Positions 44,452 through 54,510 are shown, counted from the first letter of the stretch. The stretch: 64,000 bases of DNA from Planctomycetaceae bacterium (GCA_019636285.1 JAHBXV010000025.1:1-64000), one strand, 5' to 3'. Translations and numbers: made by a program. Notes: generated from the letters alone by a model not told the origin.

Positions 44452-46122
44452 GTGGAAGCCCATCCGTTTCGACTGCTGCGCAATCTCGGACGGACGCGCG
44501 AAATCATGGTGGTCTTGCTGAACCACGGGTTCGGCGACGTCGTTGACCGGGTCGGCCTCTCGACCTACTGGCGGCGGATGAAGCGGCTGGTCTCGCGCAA
44601 GCCGCTCGACGCCCCGCCGAAGCTAAAGGCCGTCGAGCGCATCCGCCTGTCGCTCGAAGCCCTCGGGCCGACCTACATCAAGTTCGGCCAGGTCATGAGC
44701 ACCCGCCCGGACCTGATTCCCGCCGGCATGATCGCCGAACTCGCGCGTCTCCAGGAACACGTCCCCCCCTTTCCCGCCGAAGAAGCCGTCGAAATCCTGG
44801 AATGCGAGCTGGGGGCACCGATCAGCCGGTTGTTCGCGGCCTTTGACCGCGTGCCCATCGCCGCGGGCTCGCTGGCCCAGGTCCACAAGGCGGTCCACCA
44901 CGACGGCACCGCGCTCGCCATCAAGATTCGCCGCCCCAATGCCGAGCGGAACATCGAACGCGATCTGTCGCTGATGGTGGAACTGGCGGCTCTGGCGGAA
45001 AAGCACATCGCCGAGTCGAAGGTGTTCGACCCCTGCGGCCTCGTCGCCCACTTCGCGCGGACCATTCGCCGGGAACTCAACTTCGCCCGCGAAGCCCGGA
45101 CGATGGAAGACTTCCGCCGGATGTTCCGCAACGACGCCACGCTGCGCATCCCCCAGGTCTACCCCGATCTGGTCACCGAATCGGTCCTGACGATGGAGTT
45201 CGTCGACGGCTACCGGATCGACGATTATATGCAGTTGGGTTGCCCGCCCTGTCCCCCCGCCGAGGTGGCGCGTAACGGCGCGCGAATCTTCATGAAGATG
45301 GCGATCGAATTCGGCATCTTCCATGGCGACCCGCATCCCGGCAACCTGCGAATCACGCCGGACGGAACCGTCTGCCTGCTCGACTTCGGCATGGTGGGCA
45401 TTCTGGAAGAACGCACCCGCGAGCAGATTGTCGACCTGTTACAGGCCGTCAATTCCCGCGATGTCGAGGCCGCCGTGAACGTCGTCCTCACCCTGGGCGA
45501 ACCTTTCCGGTCGGTCGAGTACGGCCTGCTGCGGATCGACATTCAGGATTTCCTGGCCAACTACTACGGAGTCGAACTGGAGCGGATGCACGTTGCCCAG
45601 ATGTTGACGGACTTCGTCGCCATCCTCTCGGCTCATGGCCTCCGGTGTCCCCCGTCGGTGATGCTGCTGGTCCGCGTGCTGGTCACGCTCGACGGCGTCG
45701 GAAGACGGCTCGACCCCGGTTTCAACCTGGCCACCGAGTTGCAGCCCTTCATCGAACGCCTGGTGCGCGACCGCTACCGCCCCGGTCGCATCGCGCATCG
45801 CCTGGCGGTCGATGGCCAGCGCCTTCTGGGAGCCGCCCGCGAACTCCCGATTCAGATCAACTCGACGCTCAAGAAACTTAACAACGACAGCTTACAGGTC
45901 CACCTCGACCACCAGGGACTCGACCACTTCACGCTGGAAGTCGAACGGTCGAGCAACCGGCTGGTCGTCGGCATGATCGTCGCCGCCCTCATCCTGGCCT
46001 CGGCCCTCATCCTCCCTCGCGGCGGCACCAACACCTTCTGGTTCAGCCTGCCGGTGTACCTCTTATCGAGCCTCCTGGGCGTCTGGCTGATCTACGGCAT
46101 CTTCCGCAGCGGAAGATTGTGA
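44452..46122 (+). CDS. UbiB/AarF (ABC1/ADCK) family atypical kinase
   Basis: This 556-residue protein starts at GTG 44452. It has the family hallmarks: KFGQVMSTRPDLIP (KxGQ motif at 77-80), the Ala-rich loop AAGSLAQVH, the Lys in LAIKIRRP, HGDPHPGNL as catalytic loop, and LLDFGMVG as metal-binding DFG. Two hydrophobic segments at the C-terminus (about 505-550) anchor it in the membrane. UbiB-type proteins are ATPases or kinases that support isoprenoid-quinone synthesis or lipid handling. This organism probably uses menaquinone, so the exact substrate is uncertain. It follows the GroES-like gene closely, suggesting co-transcription. Confidence 0.9.
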   Translation: MEAHPFRLLRNLGRTREIMVVLLNHGFGDVVDRVGLSTYWRRMKRLVSRKPLDAPPKLKAVERIRLSLEALGPTYIKFGQVMSTRPDLIPAGMIAELARLQEHVPPFPAEEAVEILECELGAPISRLFAAFDRVPIAAGSLAQVHKAVHHDGTALAIKIRRPNAERNIERDLSLMVELAALAEKHIAESKVFDPCGLVAHFARTIRRELNFAREARTMEDFRRMFRNDATLRIPQVYPDLVTESVLTMEFVDGYRIDDYMQLGCPPCPPAEVARNGARIFMKMAIEFGIFHGDPHPGNLRITPDGTVCLLDFGMVGILEERTREQIVDLLQAVNSRDVEAAVNVVLTLGEPFRSVEYGLLRIDIQDFLANYYGVELERMHVAQMLTDFVAILSAHGLRCPPSVMLLVRVLVTLDGVGRRLDPGFNLATELQPFIERLVRDRYRPGRIAHRLAVDGQRLLGAARELPIQINSTLKKLNNDSLQVHLDHQGLDHFTLEVERSSNRLVVGMIVAALILASALILPRGGTNTFWFSLPVYLLSSLLGVWLIYGIFRSGRL

Positions 46123-46241
46123 GCGGCAGGAGTCGAGGGTCCAGAGTCCAGAGCAAGAATCAGCCGCTCTCTCATAGCTGAACGCTGATTCCTGATTCCT
46201 CTTCCTGCTCGCCGCTGGTTGCTGGCGGCTGGCCGCTACTC
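46123..46241. repeat. short intergenic repeat between convergent genes
   Basis: Contains GGTCCAGAGTCCAGAG and a CGCTGG-TTGCTGG-CGGCTGGCCGC stretch like those near 39.9 kb and 60.1 kb. No gene seen. Confidence 0.45.
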
Positions 46242-47642
46242 CTACTCCTTCCCCCGCCCTGGCTCGCGGACGCCTTTACCTATCTGCTTCGTCAGTTGAT
46301 CGCCGAGGTCTTTCCGGGCTTCGTCAGCAAGAGATGTCAGCATGCGCACGACGTCGCCATGCTCGTTGGCCACATTCCTGGACTCGCCGATGTCTTCCAC
46401 GAGGTCGTAGAGGGCCAGTTCGGTCTTTTCCTGGCGGTAGGGGCCAGGCTGGCCATCCTTGCCGGGTTCGCCGTCCAGCGTGCGATAAGTATGCGGGAAG
46501 TGCAGCTTCCAGCGGCCGTTGCGAATGGCGTGCAGCTCATTCCCCCAATAAAACAGCAGCGATTCATGCGGCGACGGCCCATTCACCGAGCCCAGCAGCA
46601 CGTCGCTGGCATCGACGCCATCAATTCGCTTGGGGGGGAGCGGGGCTCCCGCCAGTTTCGCGACCGTCGGCAGCACGTCGATCGTCATCCACGGCGTTGA
46701 CGACACCGTTCCGGCAGGAATCTTGCCGGGCCACCGCGCCACGCACGGCACGCGCACGCCGCCATCCCACGCGGTCCCTTTTCCTTCGCGAAGCGGAGCG
46801 GCGGAGCCCGCATGATTGCCGTACGACAGCCAGGGACCATTGTCCGACGTGAAGATCACCAGCGTCCGGTCATCGAGCTTGAGACGTTCGAGCGCTTCCA
46901 GGATCTGGCCGACCGACCAGTCGATCTCTTCAACGACGTCGCCGAACAGGCCTCGCTTCGTCTTGCCGGCGAACTTGTCCGAAACAAACAACGGCACGTG
47001 CGGCATCGCATGCGCCACATACAGAAAGAATGGCTTGTCGCGATTTGTTTCGATGAACTTGACCGCATGCTCGGCGTAGCAGGTCGTCAGTTGTGTCTGA
47101 TCGGGATTGAGGGCGACCGTCTCTTCGCCACTCACCAGCGGCAGATCGGGAAACTTGGCCGTGGGATGGTGCGGCCACATGTCATTCGAATACGGCAATC
47201 CAAAGTAGTCGTCGAACCCATGCCGTTGCGGAAGGAACTCCGGCAGGTGTCCCAGGTGCCACTTGCCGTAGATCGCAGTGGCGTAACCTTTGGTTTTCAA
47301 CGTCTCGGCGATCGTCGTCTCATCCGCATGAATGCCGATCTGGCTGGCGGGCCCGAGCGCTCCATTGATGCCGATTCGGTTCGGATAACACCCCGTCAAC
47401 AAACCAGCCCGCGAGGCACTGCAAACCGCCTGGGTCACATAGAAGTCCGTGAAGCGACGGCCTTCCTTCGCCAGCCGATCGATGTGCGGCGTCTGGTATC
47501 CCTGTGCCCCAAAACAGCCGATGTCGGCATACGCCAGGTCGTCCGCGAAGACGATCACCACGTTGGGCGGCGTCTGGGCGACCAGCAATCGCGGTCCAAT
47601 CGTCAGCGCGAGAACCATCGCAAGGGAAGCGACAAATCGCAT
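46242..47642 (-). CDS. secreted arylsulfatase
   Basis: This 466-residue protein from ATG 47642 has a signal peptide (about 1-24, ending LLVAQ). It has the sulfatase domain with the metal site [15 protein letters not shown] and the formylglycine signature [11 protein letters not shown], with Cys74 as the residue converted to formylglycine. [20 protein letters not shown] and [17 protein letters not shown] supply further active-site residues. A C-terminal sulfatase subdomain contains [12 protein letters not shown]. Sulfatases remove sulfate from polysaccharides and are greatly expanded in planctomycetes. The substrate is unknown. Confidence 0.93.
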   Translation of the reverse strand: MRFVASLAMVLALTIGPRLLVAQTPPNVVIVFADDLAYADIGCFGAQGYQTPHIDRLAKEGRRFTDFYVTQAVCSASRAGLLTGCYPNRIGINGALGPASQIGIHADETTIAETLKTKGYATAIYGKWHLGHLPEFLPQRHGFDDYFGLPYSNDMWPHHPTAKFPDLPLVSGEETVALNPDQTQLTTCYAEHAVKFIETNRDKPFFLYVAHAMPHVPLFVSDKFAGKTKRGLFGDVVEEIDWSVGQILEALERLKLDDRTLVIFTSDNGPWLSYGNHAGSAAPLREGKGTAWDGGVRVPCVARWPGKIPAGTVSSTPWMTIDVLPTVAKLAGAPLPPKRIDGVDASDVLLGSVNGPSPHESLLFYWGNELHAIRNGRWKLHFPHTYRTLDGEPGKDGQPGPYRQEKTELALYDLVEDIGESRNVANEHGDVVRMLTSLADEARKDLGDQLTKQIGKGVREPGRGKE

Positions 47643-48007
47643 GGCCGGGTGCCTCCGCAAATCAAGAAGTATGGTCCCAGATAGCTCCGTCAAAACCCGG
47701 TTGGCGGCTCAAAGCCCCCTGCAAGTCCATGTGTGTTTCGGGTGTCTAGAGGGTTTTGACGGTAAGACAAAGCGGTGATCTACCTTCGACCCTCGCCTCG
47801 TGAAACGCAAGCCGCCCGCGAGAGAAACCGTGAAACGGTGGCGTGACGGGAGCAGGCAAACTCCTTTTGACAGGAATCGACGCGAAAGCTAGATTTCCGA
47901 CCCCGGTCGACCCGCAGGAATTGCCGGTTGGCGGGAGCAAGCAGCAGACGATGGACGCCCCGGTTTGGGAACGTCCATGGCCCAGCGTCCCCGGAAAGGA
48001 CTCCGCG

Positions 48008-48337
48008 GTGCAGCCGAAACGCATCCTGGTCATTGATCGCACGCCCGACACCCAAGCCGTCCTGCAAGCCGTGCTGGAACCAGCCGGGACCGTCGTCGAA
48101 CATGCGCGCACGCTGAATGCTGCCGCCACACGATTGACCGCTGCCGAGGTCGTGGTTATCGACTCCGAAGAATCGTTCTCGGATGACGACTGCTGGGACG
48201 ACTACGCGGGCTCGCGCGTTGTCCTGGGCACCCGCACGAATGGCCGCGCCGCCCCCGGCGAACGCTTTCTCGAAAAGCCCTTCGAATACCCCGACCTCGT
48301 CCGCACGATTCGCGAACTCCTCGATCACGGCGCATAA
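48008..48337 (+). CDS. stand-alone response-regulator receiver domain
   Basis: This product of about 109 residues starts at GTG 48008, preceded by GGAAAGGA with seven-base spacing; in-frame starts at 47951 (ATG) and 47843 would add an unmatched N-terminus. The fold matches a CheY-like receiver: acidic residue in RILVIDRTP, acceptor Asp in VVVIDSEES, Thr in VVLGTRTN, and conserved Lys in FLEKPFEYPD. One acidic residue of the usual N-terminal pair is missing (IDRT rather than DD), so phosphorylation efficiency is uncertain. No output domain and no histidine kinase gene are nearby. Confidence 0.7.
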   Translation: MQPKRILVIDRTPDTQAVLQAVLEPAGTVVEHARTLNAAATRLTAAEVVVIDSEESFSDDDCWDDYAGSRVVLGTRTNGRAAPGERFLEKPFEYPDLVRTIRELLDHGA

Positions 48338-48430
48338 CGCAATTCCGTCGATGTCGCACGCGGCGTTGGCGATGTTCCGCCGGGCCGGTACGCTGGGGGA
48401 TTGACAATCCTCCACCATCCGGCCCGTACC

Positions 48431-49387
48431 ATGGATACCACGCTCGATCCCCTGTCGATGTTGCGTCCGAAGCGCGCCATTCGCGGTTACTCGGCCATTC
48501 TCCTGCCTCTTCTCGATGACGATTCGGTCGATTGGCCATCGTTCGAGGCCCATGTCGCGCGGACAGCCGGGTCGGGGCTGGTTCCAGCCGTCAACATGGA
48601 CACGGGCTACGTCAATCTCATCGACAATGCCCTGCAGGACGAAGTCCTCGATCGCACACGCGCTGTCCTCGACGACGGCCCGTTCGTGGCCGGGGCCTTT
48701 GTTGGCGATCGGGAAGGGGACCGCTTTCAGCCCGACGCCTATGCAAGACGGATGGACGCGATTCAGGCGCGCGGCGGCACGCCTGTCATCTTCCAGAGTT
48801 ACGGACTGACGCGGCAGCCCGGTCCGGAAATTGTCGCGGCGTACCGCGAACTGGCGAAATACGCGGACGAATACATCGGCTTCGAGCTGATGCCCGAGTT
48901 GGCTCCCTTCGGAGCCGTGTATGACCTCGAAACCTACGAAGGGATGCTCTCGGTGCCGCAGTGCATCGGCGCCAAACATTCCTCGTTCCGTCGCGAGCCC
49001 GAGTGGGAACGCCTGCAACTCCGCGATCGCGTTCGTCCCGACTTTCGTGTGATGACCGGGAACGACTTCGGGATCGACATGGTCATGTACGGCAGCGACT
49101 ACCTCCTAGGACTGTCGACCTTCGCTCCCGATCTGTTCGCCCTGCGCGACACCTACTGGGAGGCGGGCGATCCCCGGTTCTATGAACTCAATGACCAGTT
49201 GCAGTACCTGGGGTTCTTTGCCTTTCGGCGGCCTTCGCCCGCGTACAAGCATACGGCGGCTCAGTTCTTGAAGCTCCGCGGCTGGACCACCACCTCGCGT
49301 ACGCACCCCAACAGCCCGAAACGATCCGAGAGCGATGTTCCCATTCTGCTGGAACTGGGGAACCGTCTCGGCGTTGTCGAACCGTAA
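48431..49387 (+). CDS. DapA/DHDPS-family aldolase or lyase
   Basis: This 318-residue protein resembles the dihydrodipicolinate synthase superfamily, TIM-barrel enzymes that form a Schiff base with pyruvate or related keto acids. The candidate Schiff-base Lys is Lys182 in QCIGAKHSSF. SAILLPL at the N-terminus and VMTGNDFGIDMVMYGSDYLL near the C-terminus fit the barrel. The usual GTTGE motif is replaced by VNMDTGYVN, so it is unlikely to be the lysine-pathway DapA. ATG 48431 is preferred over a TTG at 48401. It is followed 16 bp later by a rhodanese gene. Substrate unknown. Confidence 0.75.
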   Translation: MDTTLDPLSMLRPKRAIRGYSAILLPLLDDDSVDWPSFEAHVARTAGSGLVPAVNMDTGYVNLIDNALQDEVLDRTRAVLDDGPFVAGAFVGDREGDRFQPDAYARRMDAIQARGGTPVIFQSYGLTRQPGPEIVAAYRELAKYADEYIGFELMPELAPFGAVYDLETYEGMLSVPQCIGAKHSSFRREPEWERLQLRDRVRPDFRVMTGNDFGIDMVMYGSDYLLGLSTFAPDLFALRDTYWEAGDPRFYELNDQLQYLGFFAFRRPSPAYKHTAAQFLKLRGWTTTSRTHPNSPKRSESDVPILLELGNRLGVVEP

Positions 49388-49403
49388 ACCGGGAACCTAC
49401 ACC

Positions 49404-49736
49404 ATGTCCGTCCCGATGGAAGTCACCTGCCGCGATGTCAAAGACATGCTCGATCGCGGCGACAGTTTTCTATTGCTCGATTGCCGCGAACGCGAGGAAT
49501 ACACCACCGCGCACATTACCGCCGCGGAACTGCTTCCCATGAGCGAGATCGTCGATCGCGTCGGCGAACTCGAGCCTCACCGCGGCAAGACGATCGTCGT
49601 CCATTGCCATCACGGCGGACGCAGTCTGCGGGTCGCCAACTGGCTCCGTGGCCAAGGCTACGACACAGCATGCAGCATGGCCGGCGGCATTGATGACTGG
49701 TCGCAAACCATCGATGCCACCGTCCCTCGCTATTAA
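49404..49736 (+). CDS. single-domain rhodanese (sulfurtransferase)
   Basis: This 110-residue protein from ATG 49404 is a single rhodanese domain: LLLDCREREEYTTAHI near the start, and the active-site loop VVHCHHGGRSLRVA with Cys68 as sulfur-carrying residue. It ends with the typical AGGIDDW. Such proteins move sulfur as persulfide to thiol acceptors. It lies 16 bp after the aldolase-like gene and is probably co-transcribed. Confidence 0.9.
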   Translation: MSVPMEVTCRDVKDMLDRGDSFLLLDCREREEYTTAHITAAELLPMSEIVDRVGELEPHRGKTIVVHCHHGGRSLRVANWLRGQGYDTACSMAGGIDDWSQTIDATVPRY

Positions 49737-49885
49737 GAGATTCTAACACAACCTCCGTGCAATGCGGTGCTTGCCTGGTATTCCACGGTTTCCGACAGGC
49801 ACAACCGGTTGTGTTGGGGGCTCTAACACAATAGCTGCCCGGCGGCTGGCGCGTCCTGCGGAGCTGGAGAACAATTGCCAAACGC

Positions 49886-49931
49886 CAATGGTCCGCAGTT
49901 CTCGCATGGCTTGCGAGAACCCGGACCATTG
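49886..49931. terminator. long hairpin between convergent genes
   Basis: CAATGGTCCG with AGTTCTCGCA and its complementary half TTGCGAGAAC with CGGACCATTG form two stacked stems of about 10 bp each, separated by a small internal bulge, with a short loop at TGGC. It sits between the 3' ends of the rhodanese and lipoprotein genes and probably terminates both. No strong T-run follows. Repeated TCTAACACAA words lie just upstream (49741, 49832). Confidence 0.55.
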
Positions 49932-49960
49932 ATTGGGCAAACTTGAGGTCGACGAAAACG

Positions 49961-51250
49961 TCAGTTCGCGTCGGGCTTCAATTCGAGTTCGATGAGCTTT
50001 TTCTCGGCGTTGACCGACTTGACCTTCGCGAAGTCGATTTTGGACGCGAACTCGGTGATGTTCGGCACGGGAGCCAGCATGATCGTGGTCACGCCGCCGC
50101 TGGAACTGGCCGAGAATTCCGCGTTGGCATCGTCCGCGAGCAGATCGTTGAGTTTGTCGAAGATCATTTCCTGCTGTTCGTCGGTCAGTTCGCCCGTCAC
50201 GCGCACTTCGATCTGGTCTTCCTGCGACGGAGCGGCCGGCTGATTGAACTGCATCGCCATCATCGATGCCTGCATGACGATCGGGAAGACCGCCTGATTG
50301 AATTCCTCGGCGTTCTTCGCGGCCAGGAGACCATCGAGCGTCGCGTCCACGCCCTTGATCTGCGCCAGAACCTGCCCCTTCGCGGCGGCAATCGCCTCGG
50401 CATCAACGCTCGCGAGCTGTTCCTTCACCTTCGCGACCTGTTCGGCCCAACCCTCGGCGAGCGACTTGGGGATCCATTTTTCTTCGACGAGCGTCAGTTC
50501 GACGGTCTCGGGCTCTTCGTCATCGGGCTTGGTAATTTCCACCACGGCCGATTGATCGTCGTGGCTAATCAGTTTGACCTTGACCTCGCTGAGCTTGGCG
50601 AACGGATTGACTTCGCCCGCCTGCCCCAGTTCCTTGAGCTGGCCGACAATCTTGTTGCCCGTTGTCGAAACAAAGGCGCTGACGTTGGCCGACTTCATTT
50701 TTTCGAGATCGGAAAGATCGCTTTCGGCGATCGTCTTCAGAACGCTGACCAGGCCGTTCCAGCCCTTGCGGACTTCCTCCGGCGACGACGTCGCGGCCGC
50801 CTGCTGAAAGATGGGCATCGCCAGGATGACGTCGGCCTTGGTTTCAAGAACCTGAATCGCCTTCTTCAGAACACCAAACGACGCATTCCAGATCTCCGGG
50901 TCCATCTTGGCCGAAAAGTCGCGAATGATCGTCTCGATATCGGCCTGATAAGAGGCTGGCAACATTTGCCAGGCAGGGTCCAGCTTGCCATTCTCAAGCC
51001 CCACGAACACCGACTGAACGGCACCAGCCGGACCATCGGCGACAACAGTGACCTCGGTCGGAGCGGTTTTGGGTTCAGCCGTGGTCATCGGCGGTTCCGC
51101 CGACTGAATCGGCGGCGTCGTGGACACGGCCTCTTCCGGCGCGACCGCAGCCGGTTGATCGGCCATCGGCTTGGCCGCTTCTTTACCGCATCCGGTCAGC
51201 CCCCCGAGCAGGGCGAACAGACTCATCAAAACCACGATTGGTTGTTTCAT
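49961..51250 (-). CDS. lipoprotein of unknown function
   Basis: This 429-residue protein has a lipoprotein signal peptide: hydrophobic stretch, then lipobox LTGC with Cys21, so it is lipidated and exported. A Pro/Thr/Ala-rich linker follows (about 25-70), then a mostly helical, acidic region to the end. That region has a central charged part (EITKPDDEEPETVELTLVEE) and a C-terminal part with an ACT-like alternation of strands. No known enzymatic motif was found. Start at ATG 51250. It is probably an envelope-associated protein; role unknown. Confidence 0.8.
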   Translation of the reverse strand: MKQPIVVLMSLFALLGGLTGCGKEAAKPMADQPAAVAPEEAVSTTPPIQSAEPPMTTAEPKTAPTEVTVVADGPAGAVQSVFVGLENGKLDPAWQMLPASYQADIETIIRDFSAKMDPEIWNASFGVLKKAIQVLETKADVILAMPIFQQAAATSSPEEVRKGWNGLVSVLKTIAESDLSDLEKMKSANVSAFVSTTGNKIVGQLKELGQAGEVNPFAKLSEVKVKLISHDDQSAVVEITKPDDEEPETVELTLVEEKWIPKSLAEGWAEQVAKVKEQLASVDAEAIAAAKGQVLAQIKGVDATLDGLLAAKNAEEFNQAVFPIVMQASMMAMQFNQPAAPSQEDQIEVRVTGELTDEQQEMIFDKLNDLLADDANAEFSASSSGGVTTIMLAPVPNITEFASKIDFAKVKSVNAEKKLIELELKPDAN

Positions 51251-51417
51251 GAAACCAGTCCTTGAGAAGGAAGAATGTTCGTCCTGTCAGCCGCCACAAT
51301 GTTACCGTTATACGGTCAAATTGGCGAGACGCTGGACCGCCACATCAGGGTCATTGTCAGGTCGAGAGAGTCGCGCTCCCCTGCGGGTCGCGGCTAAAAG
51401 CCGTGATGCCGATTGCC

Positions 51418-52242
51418 TTAGCGTTTTTCGTGTGCCGCTGTCGCCAGATCGACGGCGGCCGCGCGAACCGCCGCGACAGCCCGTTCGACCGATTCGGGAG
51501 AGCCGTCGATTCCGTCGAGATGTCGCACAAGCGCTGATCCGACAATCGCGCCGTCGGCTCGTCCGTGCAGTTCGCGCACCTGCTCGGGTCGGCTGAGACC
51601 AAAGCCCACGGCCAGCGGAAGCTCGGTTCGCTGGCGCAGTTCGCTGAGCATTTCCTGAAGACTCGTCGCCACGGCTTCGCGAACGCCAGTCGTTCCGGCG
51701 ACGGCGATGCAATACACAAAGCCCGAGCCGTTCTTGAGGATGCGAGTCATCCGCTCTTCGGGAGTCGTCGGTGCGACCAGTTGAATCAGGTCGAGGCCGC
51801 GCTCGCGCACCAGCGCGGCGAACTCGTCCGCTTCATCGCCGGGAAGATCGGGAACAATCAGTCCGCGAAAACCAGACTCGGCCGCACGATCCAGAAACGC
51901 CGCGTTGCCGGTTCGGAAAATGAGCGCGTACGAGACCATCGCCACCAGCGGAGCCGAGATTTTCGCCGACCACTCGGCTGCGGCGCTGAAGATCTGACTC
52001 AGCCGAACATGCTTCCCAAGCGCCCTGGTGTAGGACGCCTGAATGACCGGGCCGTCGGCGATCGGGTCGCTGTAGGGGAAACCGATTTCAATCAGGTCGG
52101 CTCCCGCTTCGTCGAGAGCGGCGACCAGCCGCCCTGTCACGTCGAGGTCGGGATCGCCAGCCGTGACGAACGGAATGAATGCCAACTGACCGGCGGCTTG
52201 CCGCCGGGAAAACACGTCGCTGATGGAAGAGTTTGCGGTCAC
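51418..52242 (-). CDS. trpA: tryptophan synthase alpha subunit
   Basis: This 274-residue protein from GTG 52242 is of normal TrpA length. It cleaves indole-3-glycerol phosphate to indole and glyceraldehyde-3-phosphate; indole passes to TrpB. The catalytic Glu52 and Asp63 are visible in DLIEIGFPYSDPIADGP. AFIPFVTAGDPD, IVPDLPGDEADEF, GFVYCIAVAGTTG and VGFGLSRPEQV are further family motifs. Codons upstream of 52242 do not resemble the family. No trpB is adjacent, so the trp genes appear dispersed in this genome. Confidence 0.95.
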   Translation of the reverse strand: MTANSSISDVFSRRQAAGQLAFIPFVTAGDPDLDVTGRLVAALDEAGADLIEIGFPYSDPIADGPVIQASYTRALGKHVRLSQIFSAAAEWSAKISAPLVAMVSYALIFRTGNAAFLDRAAESGFRGLIVPDLPGDEADEFAALVRERGLDLIQLVAPTTPEERMTRILKNGSGFVYCIAVAGTTGVREAVATSLQEMLSELRQRTELPLAVGFGLSRPEQVRELHGRADGAIVGSALVRHLDGIDGSPESVERAVAAVRAAAVDLATAAHEKR

Positions 52243-52427
52243 GAAAATTTCGCCGAAAATACCGGTGTGTTCTGCCGCGAGCGTATTTACTCGCTCGCGA
52301 ATTGCCGTCACGTTACGCCGTTCCCCGGCCATTGAAAAGCGACCGTTCGAGTCGCCCTCTTAGCCGCGACCCAAAGGGGAGCGATGCCTTTGCTACAATC
52401 GCCCTCAAACCCCCCAGGAGAGACCCC

Positions 52428-53903
52428 ATGAACAGACATCCGTTTTGGCTGCTTCTCGGCATGATCCTGTCAGCAGGCTCTGGGGTGGCAGCCGATCGAC
52501 CGAACATTCTCTTCATCGCCGTCGACGACCTGCGTCCGGAGCTGGGGTGTTACGGAGTCGAGCACATTCAATCGCCGCGGATCGATGCCTTCGCGAAGAC
52601 GGCGGTGACGTTTCGCCGGGCGTACTGCCAGCAAGCCGTCTGTTCGCCGTCGCGGACCAGCCTGCTTACCGGTCTGCGGCCAGACACCACGCGGGTCTAT
52701 GACCTGGAAACTCACTTTCGGAAAACGATTCCCGATGTGGTGACGCTGCCACAGCGATTTCAACAGGCGGGCTATCACACAGTGGGCATGGGAAAGATCT
52801 ATCACGGCGGACTCGACGACCCGGCATCCTGGTCGGAACCCTGGAGCACGGTGAACCGCCCGGCTTACGCCTCGGCTGAGTCGATGGAGCGGATCCGGCT
52901 GAAGCAGCAGCAGGCGAAAGCGAAGGGCTTGAAAGGAAAGGCTGCCAGCCGGGCGGCGCGTGGTCCGGTCCTGGAGGCGGGAGACGTCGAAGACAATTTC
53001 TATACCGATGGGGCGCTGGCCGAGAAGGCGGTTGCTCGCATGGAACAACTGGCCGGGGGAGACCAGCCCTTCTTTCTCGCCGTCGGTTTTCTCAAGCCCC
53101 ATCTGCCGTTCATCGCGCCGCGGCGATATTTCGATCTCTATCCGCTCCAATCGATTTCACTGGCCGACAATCCGTTCCATCCGCATGGCGCGCCCCCCTT
53201 CGCCCTGACGAACTCCGGCGAGATGCGGGTCTACGACGGGATTCCCAAGTCTGGCCCTGTTGATGACGAAACCGCGAGGCGATTGCGGCAGGCGTACTAC
53301 GCCTGTGTCAGCTACACCGATGCGAACATTGGACGATTGCTCGACGGTCTCGAGCGGCTGAAGCTGAGCGAATCAACCATCGTGGTCCTGTGGGGCGACC
53401 ACGGCTGGAAGCTGGGCGAGCATGGCGAATGGTGCAAGCACTCGACCGTGGAGAACGACACGCACGTGGTGTTGATGATGCGCGCGCCGGGTCGCCAGGG
53501 GATGGGTCAGTCGAGCGACGCGCTGGTGGAGTTCGTCGACATCTATCCCACGCTTTGCGAACTCGCAAAGATCGATGCGTCCAAAGAACTCGAAGGAACG
53601 AGCTTCGCGCGGCTGCTGGATGATCCCACGCGCGACTGGAAGACGGCGGCTTTCAGCCAGTACCCGCGCACGCATGAAGGAGTGGGTCTGATGGGTTACT
53701 CGCTACGGACGGACAAGTTCCGTTACACGCGCTGGGTGGAAAGGCGCGACCCGTCGAAAGTCGTCGCGGAAGAACTCTACGACGAACAAACCGATCCCGC
53801 AGAGAACGAGAACATCGCAGAGAAGGACGAGTTCGCGAAGACGCTGGCGACATTGCGCGAACAGATGGACGCCGGCTGGCGGGGAGCACGACCACGTGAG
53901 TGA
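52428..53903 (+). CDS. secreted iduronate-2-sulfatase-like sulfatase
   Basis: This 491-residue protein starts at ATG 52428 with AGGAG at 52416-52420. A signal peptide covers about residues 1-22. The sulfatase core has NILFIAVDDLRPELGCYG for metal binding and the formylglycine signature VCSPSRTSLLTG (Cys72). GKIYHGGLDDPASWSEPW, FFLAVGFLKPHLPF and LWGDHGWKLGEHGEWCKHS match the iduronate-2-sulfatase branch (IDS-like) common in planctomycetes. It likely desulfates a glycan outside the cytoplasm. It is divergent from trpA. Confidence 0.93.
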   Translation: MNRHPFWLLLGMILSAGSGVAADRPNILFIAVDDLRPELGCYGVEHIQSPRIDAFAKTAVTFRRAYCQQAVCSPSRTSLLTGLRPDTTRVYDLETHFRKTIPDVVTLPQRFQQAGYHTVGMGKIYHGGLDDPASWSEPWSTVNRPAYASAESMERIRLKQQQAKAKGLKGKAASRAARGPVLEAGDVEDNFYTDGALAEKAVARMEQLAGGDQPFFLAVGFLKPHLPFIAPRRYFDLYPLQSISLADNPFHPHGAPPFALTNSGEMRVYDGIPKSGPVDDETARRLRQAYYACVSYTDANIGRLLDGLERLKLSESTIVVLWGDHGWKLGEHGEWCKHSTVENDTHVVLMMRAPGRQGMGQSSDALVEFVDIYPTLCELAKIDASKELEGTSFARLLDDPTRDWKTAAFSQYPRTHEGVGLMGYSLRTDKFRYTRWVERRDPSKVVAEELYDEQTDPAENENIAEKDEFAKTLATLREQMDAGWRGARPRE

Positions 53904-54395
53904 GGCCGTGTCGGCCGTACTGCGCGGATCGATGGACAACGCTCTTCTTCCGTTTCGGAAATGGCGGATGGGCAAACCCACGCCGTTCTGCAAAGCCGTC
54001 AGGACATGCCCTCGACCGCCAGGCAGAATTGACTGATGGAGTCCTCACAAAGCCACTAAGGCACGGAGAAAATCCGTCGGAACATATCCCATCCGCTGGT
54101 CATGATTTGTCTTGGCCACTCCTTGTCTTGGTCACTCTCGGTGCCTTCGTGCCTTAGTGAGGGCCATAGTCTTCGCCCACGACAAACGCGTCAGAGCCAG
54201 GTCGGTGGCGCGCCCCATGAGGTCTTCGGGGGGCGTGACGTAGAGGCAAAACCCAACGAACAGTCCCTGTATTTGCGACGTCGAGAGGGATTCGACGCCT
54301 TCTTCTCTCGCGTCGAAACCGGTTGGCAGCCCATCGACTTGCGAATGGTTCCCGCGCTCACGATATCCAGAGATTTCGACGCCCCTAAGAACGAA
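53904..54395. other. intergenic stretch with an inverted repeat, no recognised gene
   Basis: About 490 bp without a convincing gene. Arms at 54054-54068 (CACTAAGGCACGGAG) and 54145-54159 are inverted copies (14 of 15 match). The rest holds weak frames on both strands that I judge to be chance. Confidence 0.45.
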
Positions 54396-54428
54396 AAGAA
54401 GCGGCCGGTACGGGACCGACCGCTTCTT
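54396..54428 (-). terminator. intrinsic terminator of the histone-like gene
   Basis: Read on the minus strand, AAGAAGCGG pairs with CCGCTTCTT, followed by four more pairs with one mismatch and a five-base loop. A T-rich tail (TTTTCGTTCTT overall) comes next. It lies about 83 bp downstream of the stop codon at 54511 and fits a rho-independent terminator on that strand. Confidence 0.65.
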
Positions 54429-54510
54429 GAATTGTTGTAGTACGAGGTTCTTGCACCAGCGAATTGGGCGTGAAGATGTTTCACAAGCGGTGGAGACCAC
54501 CGCCGGCAAA

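Noticed and set aside
47780-49018. Minus-strand 412-residue frame across the receiver and aldolase genes
   Set aside because: Antisense to two genes with recognisable motifs; no domain seen in the frame itself.
54132-54509. Minus-strand 125-residue frame downstream of the histone-like gene
   Set aside because: Contains the terminator hairpin, has no ribosome-binding site and no domain.
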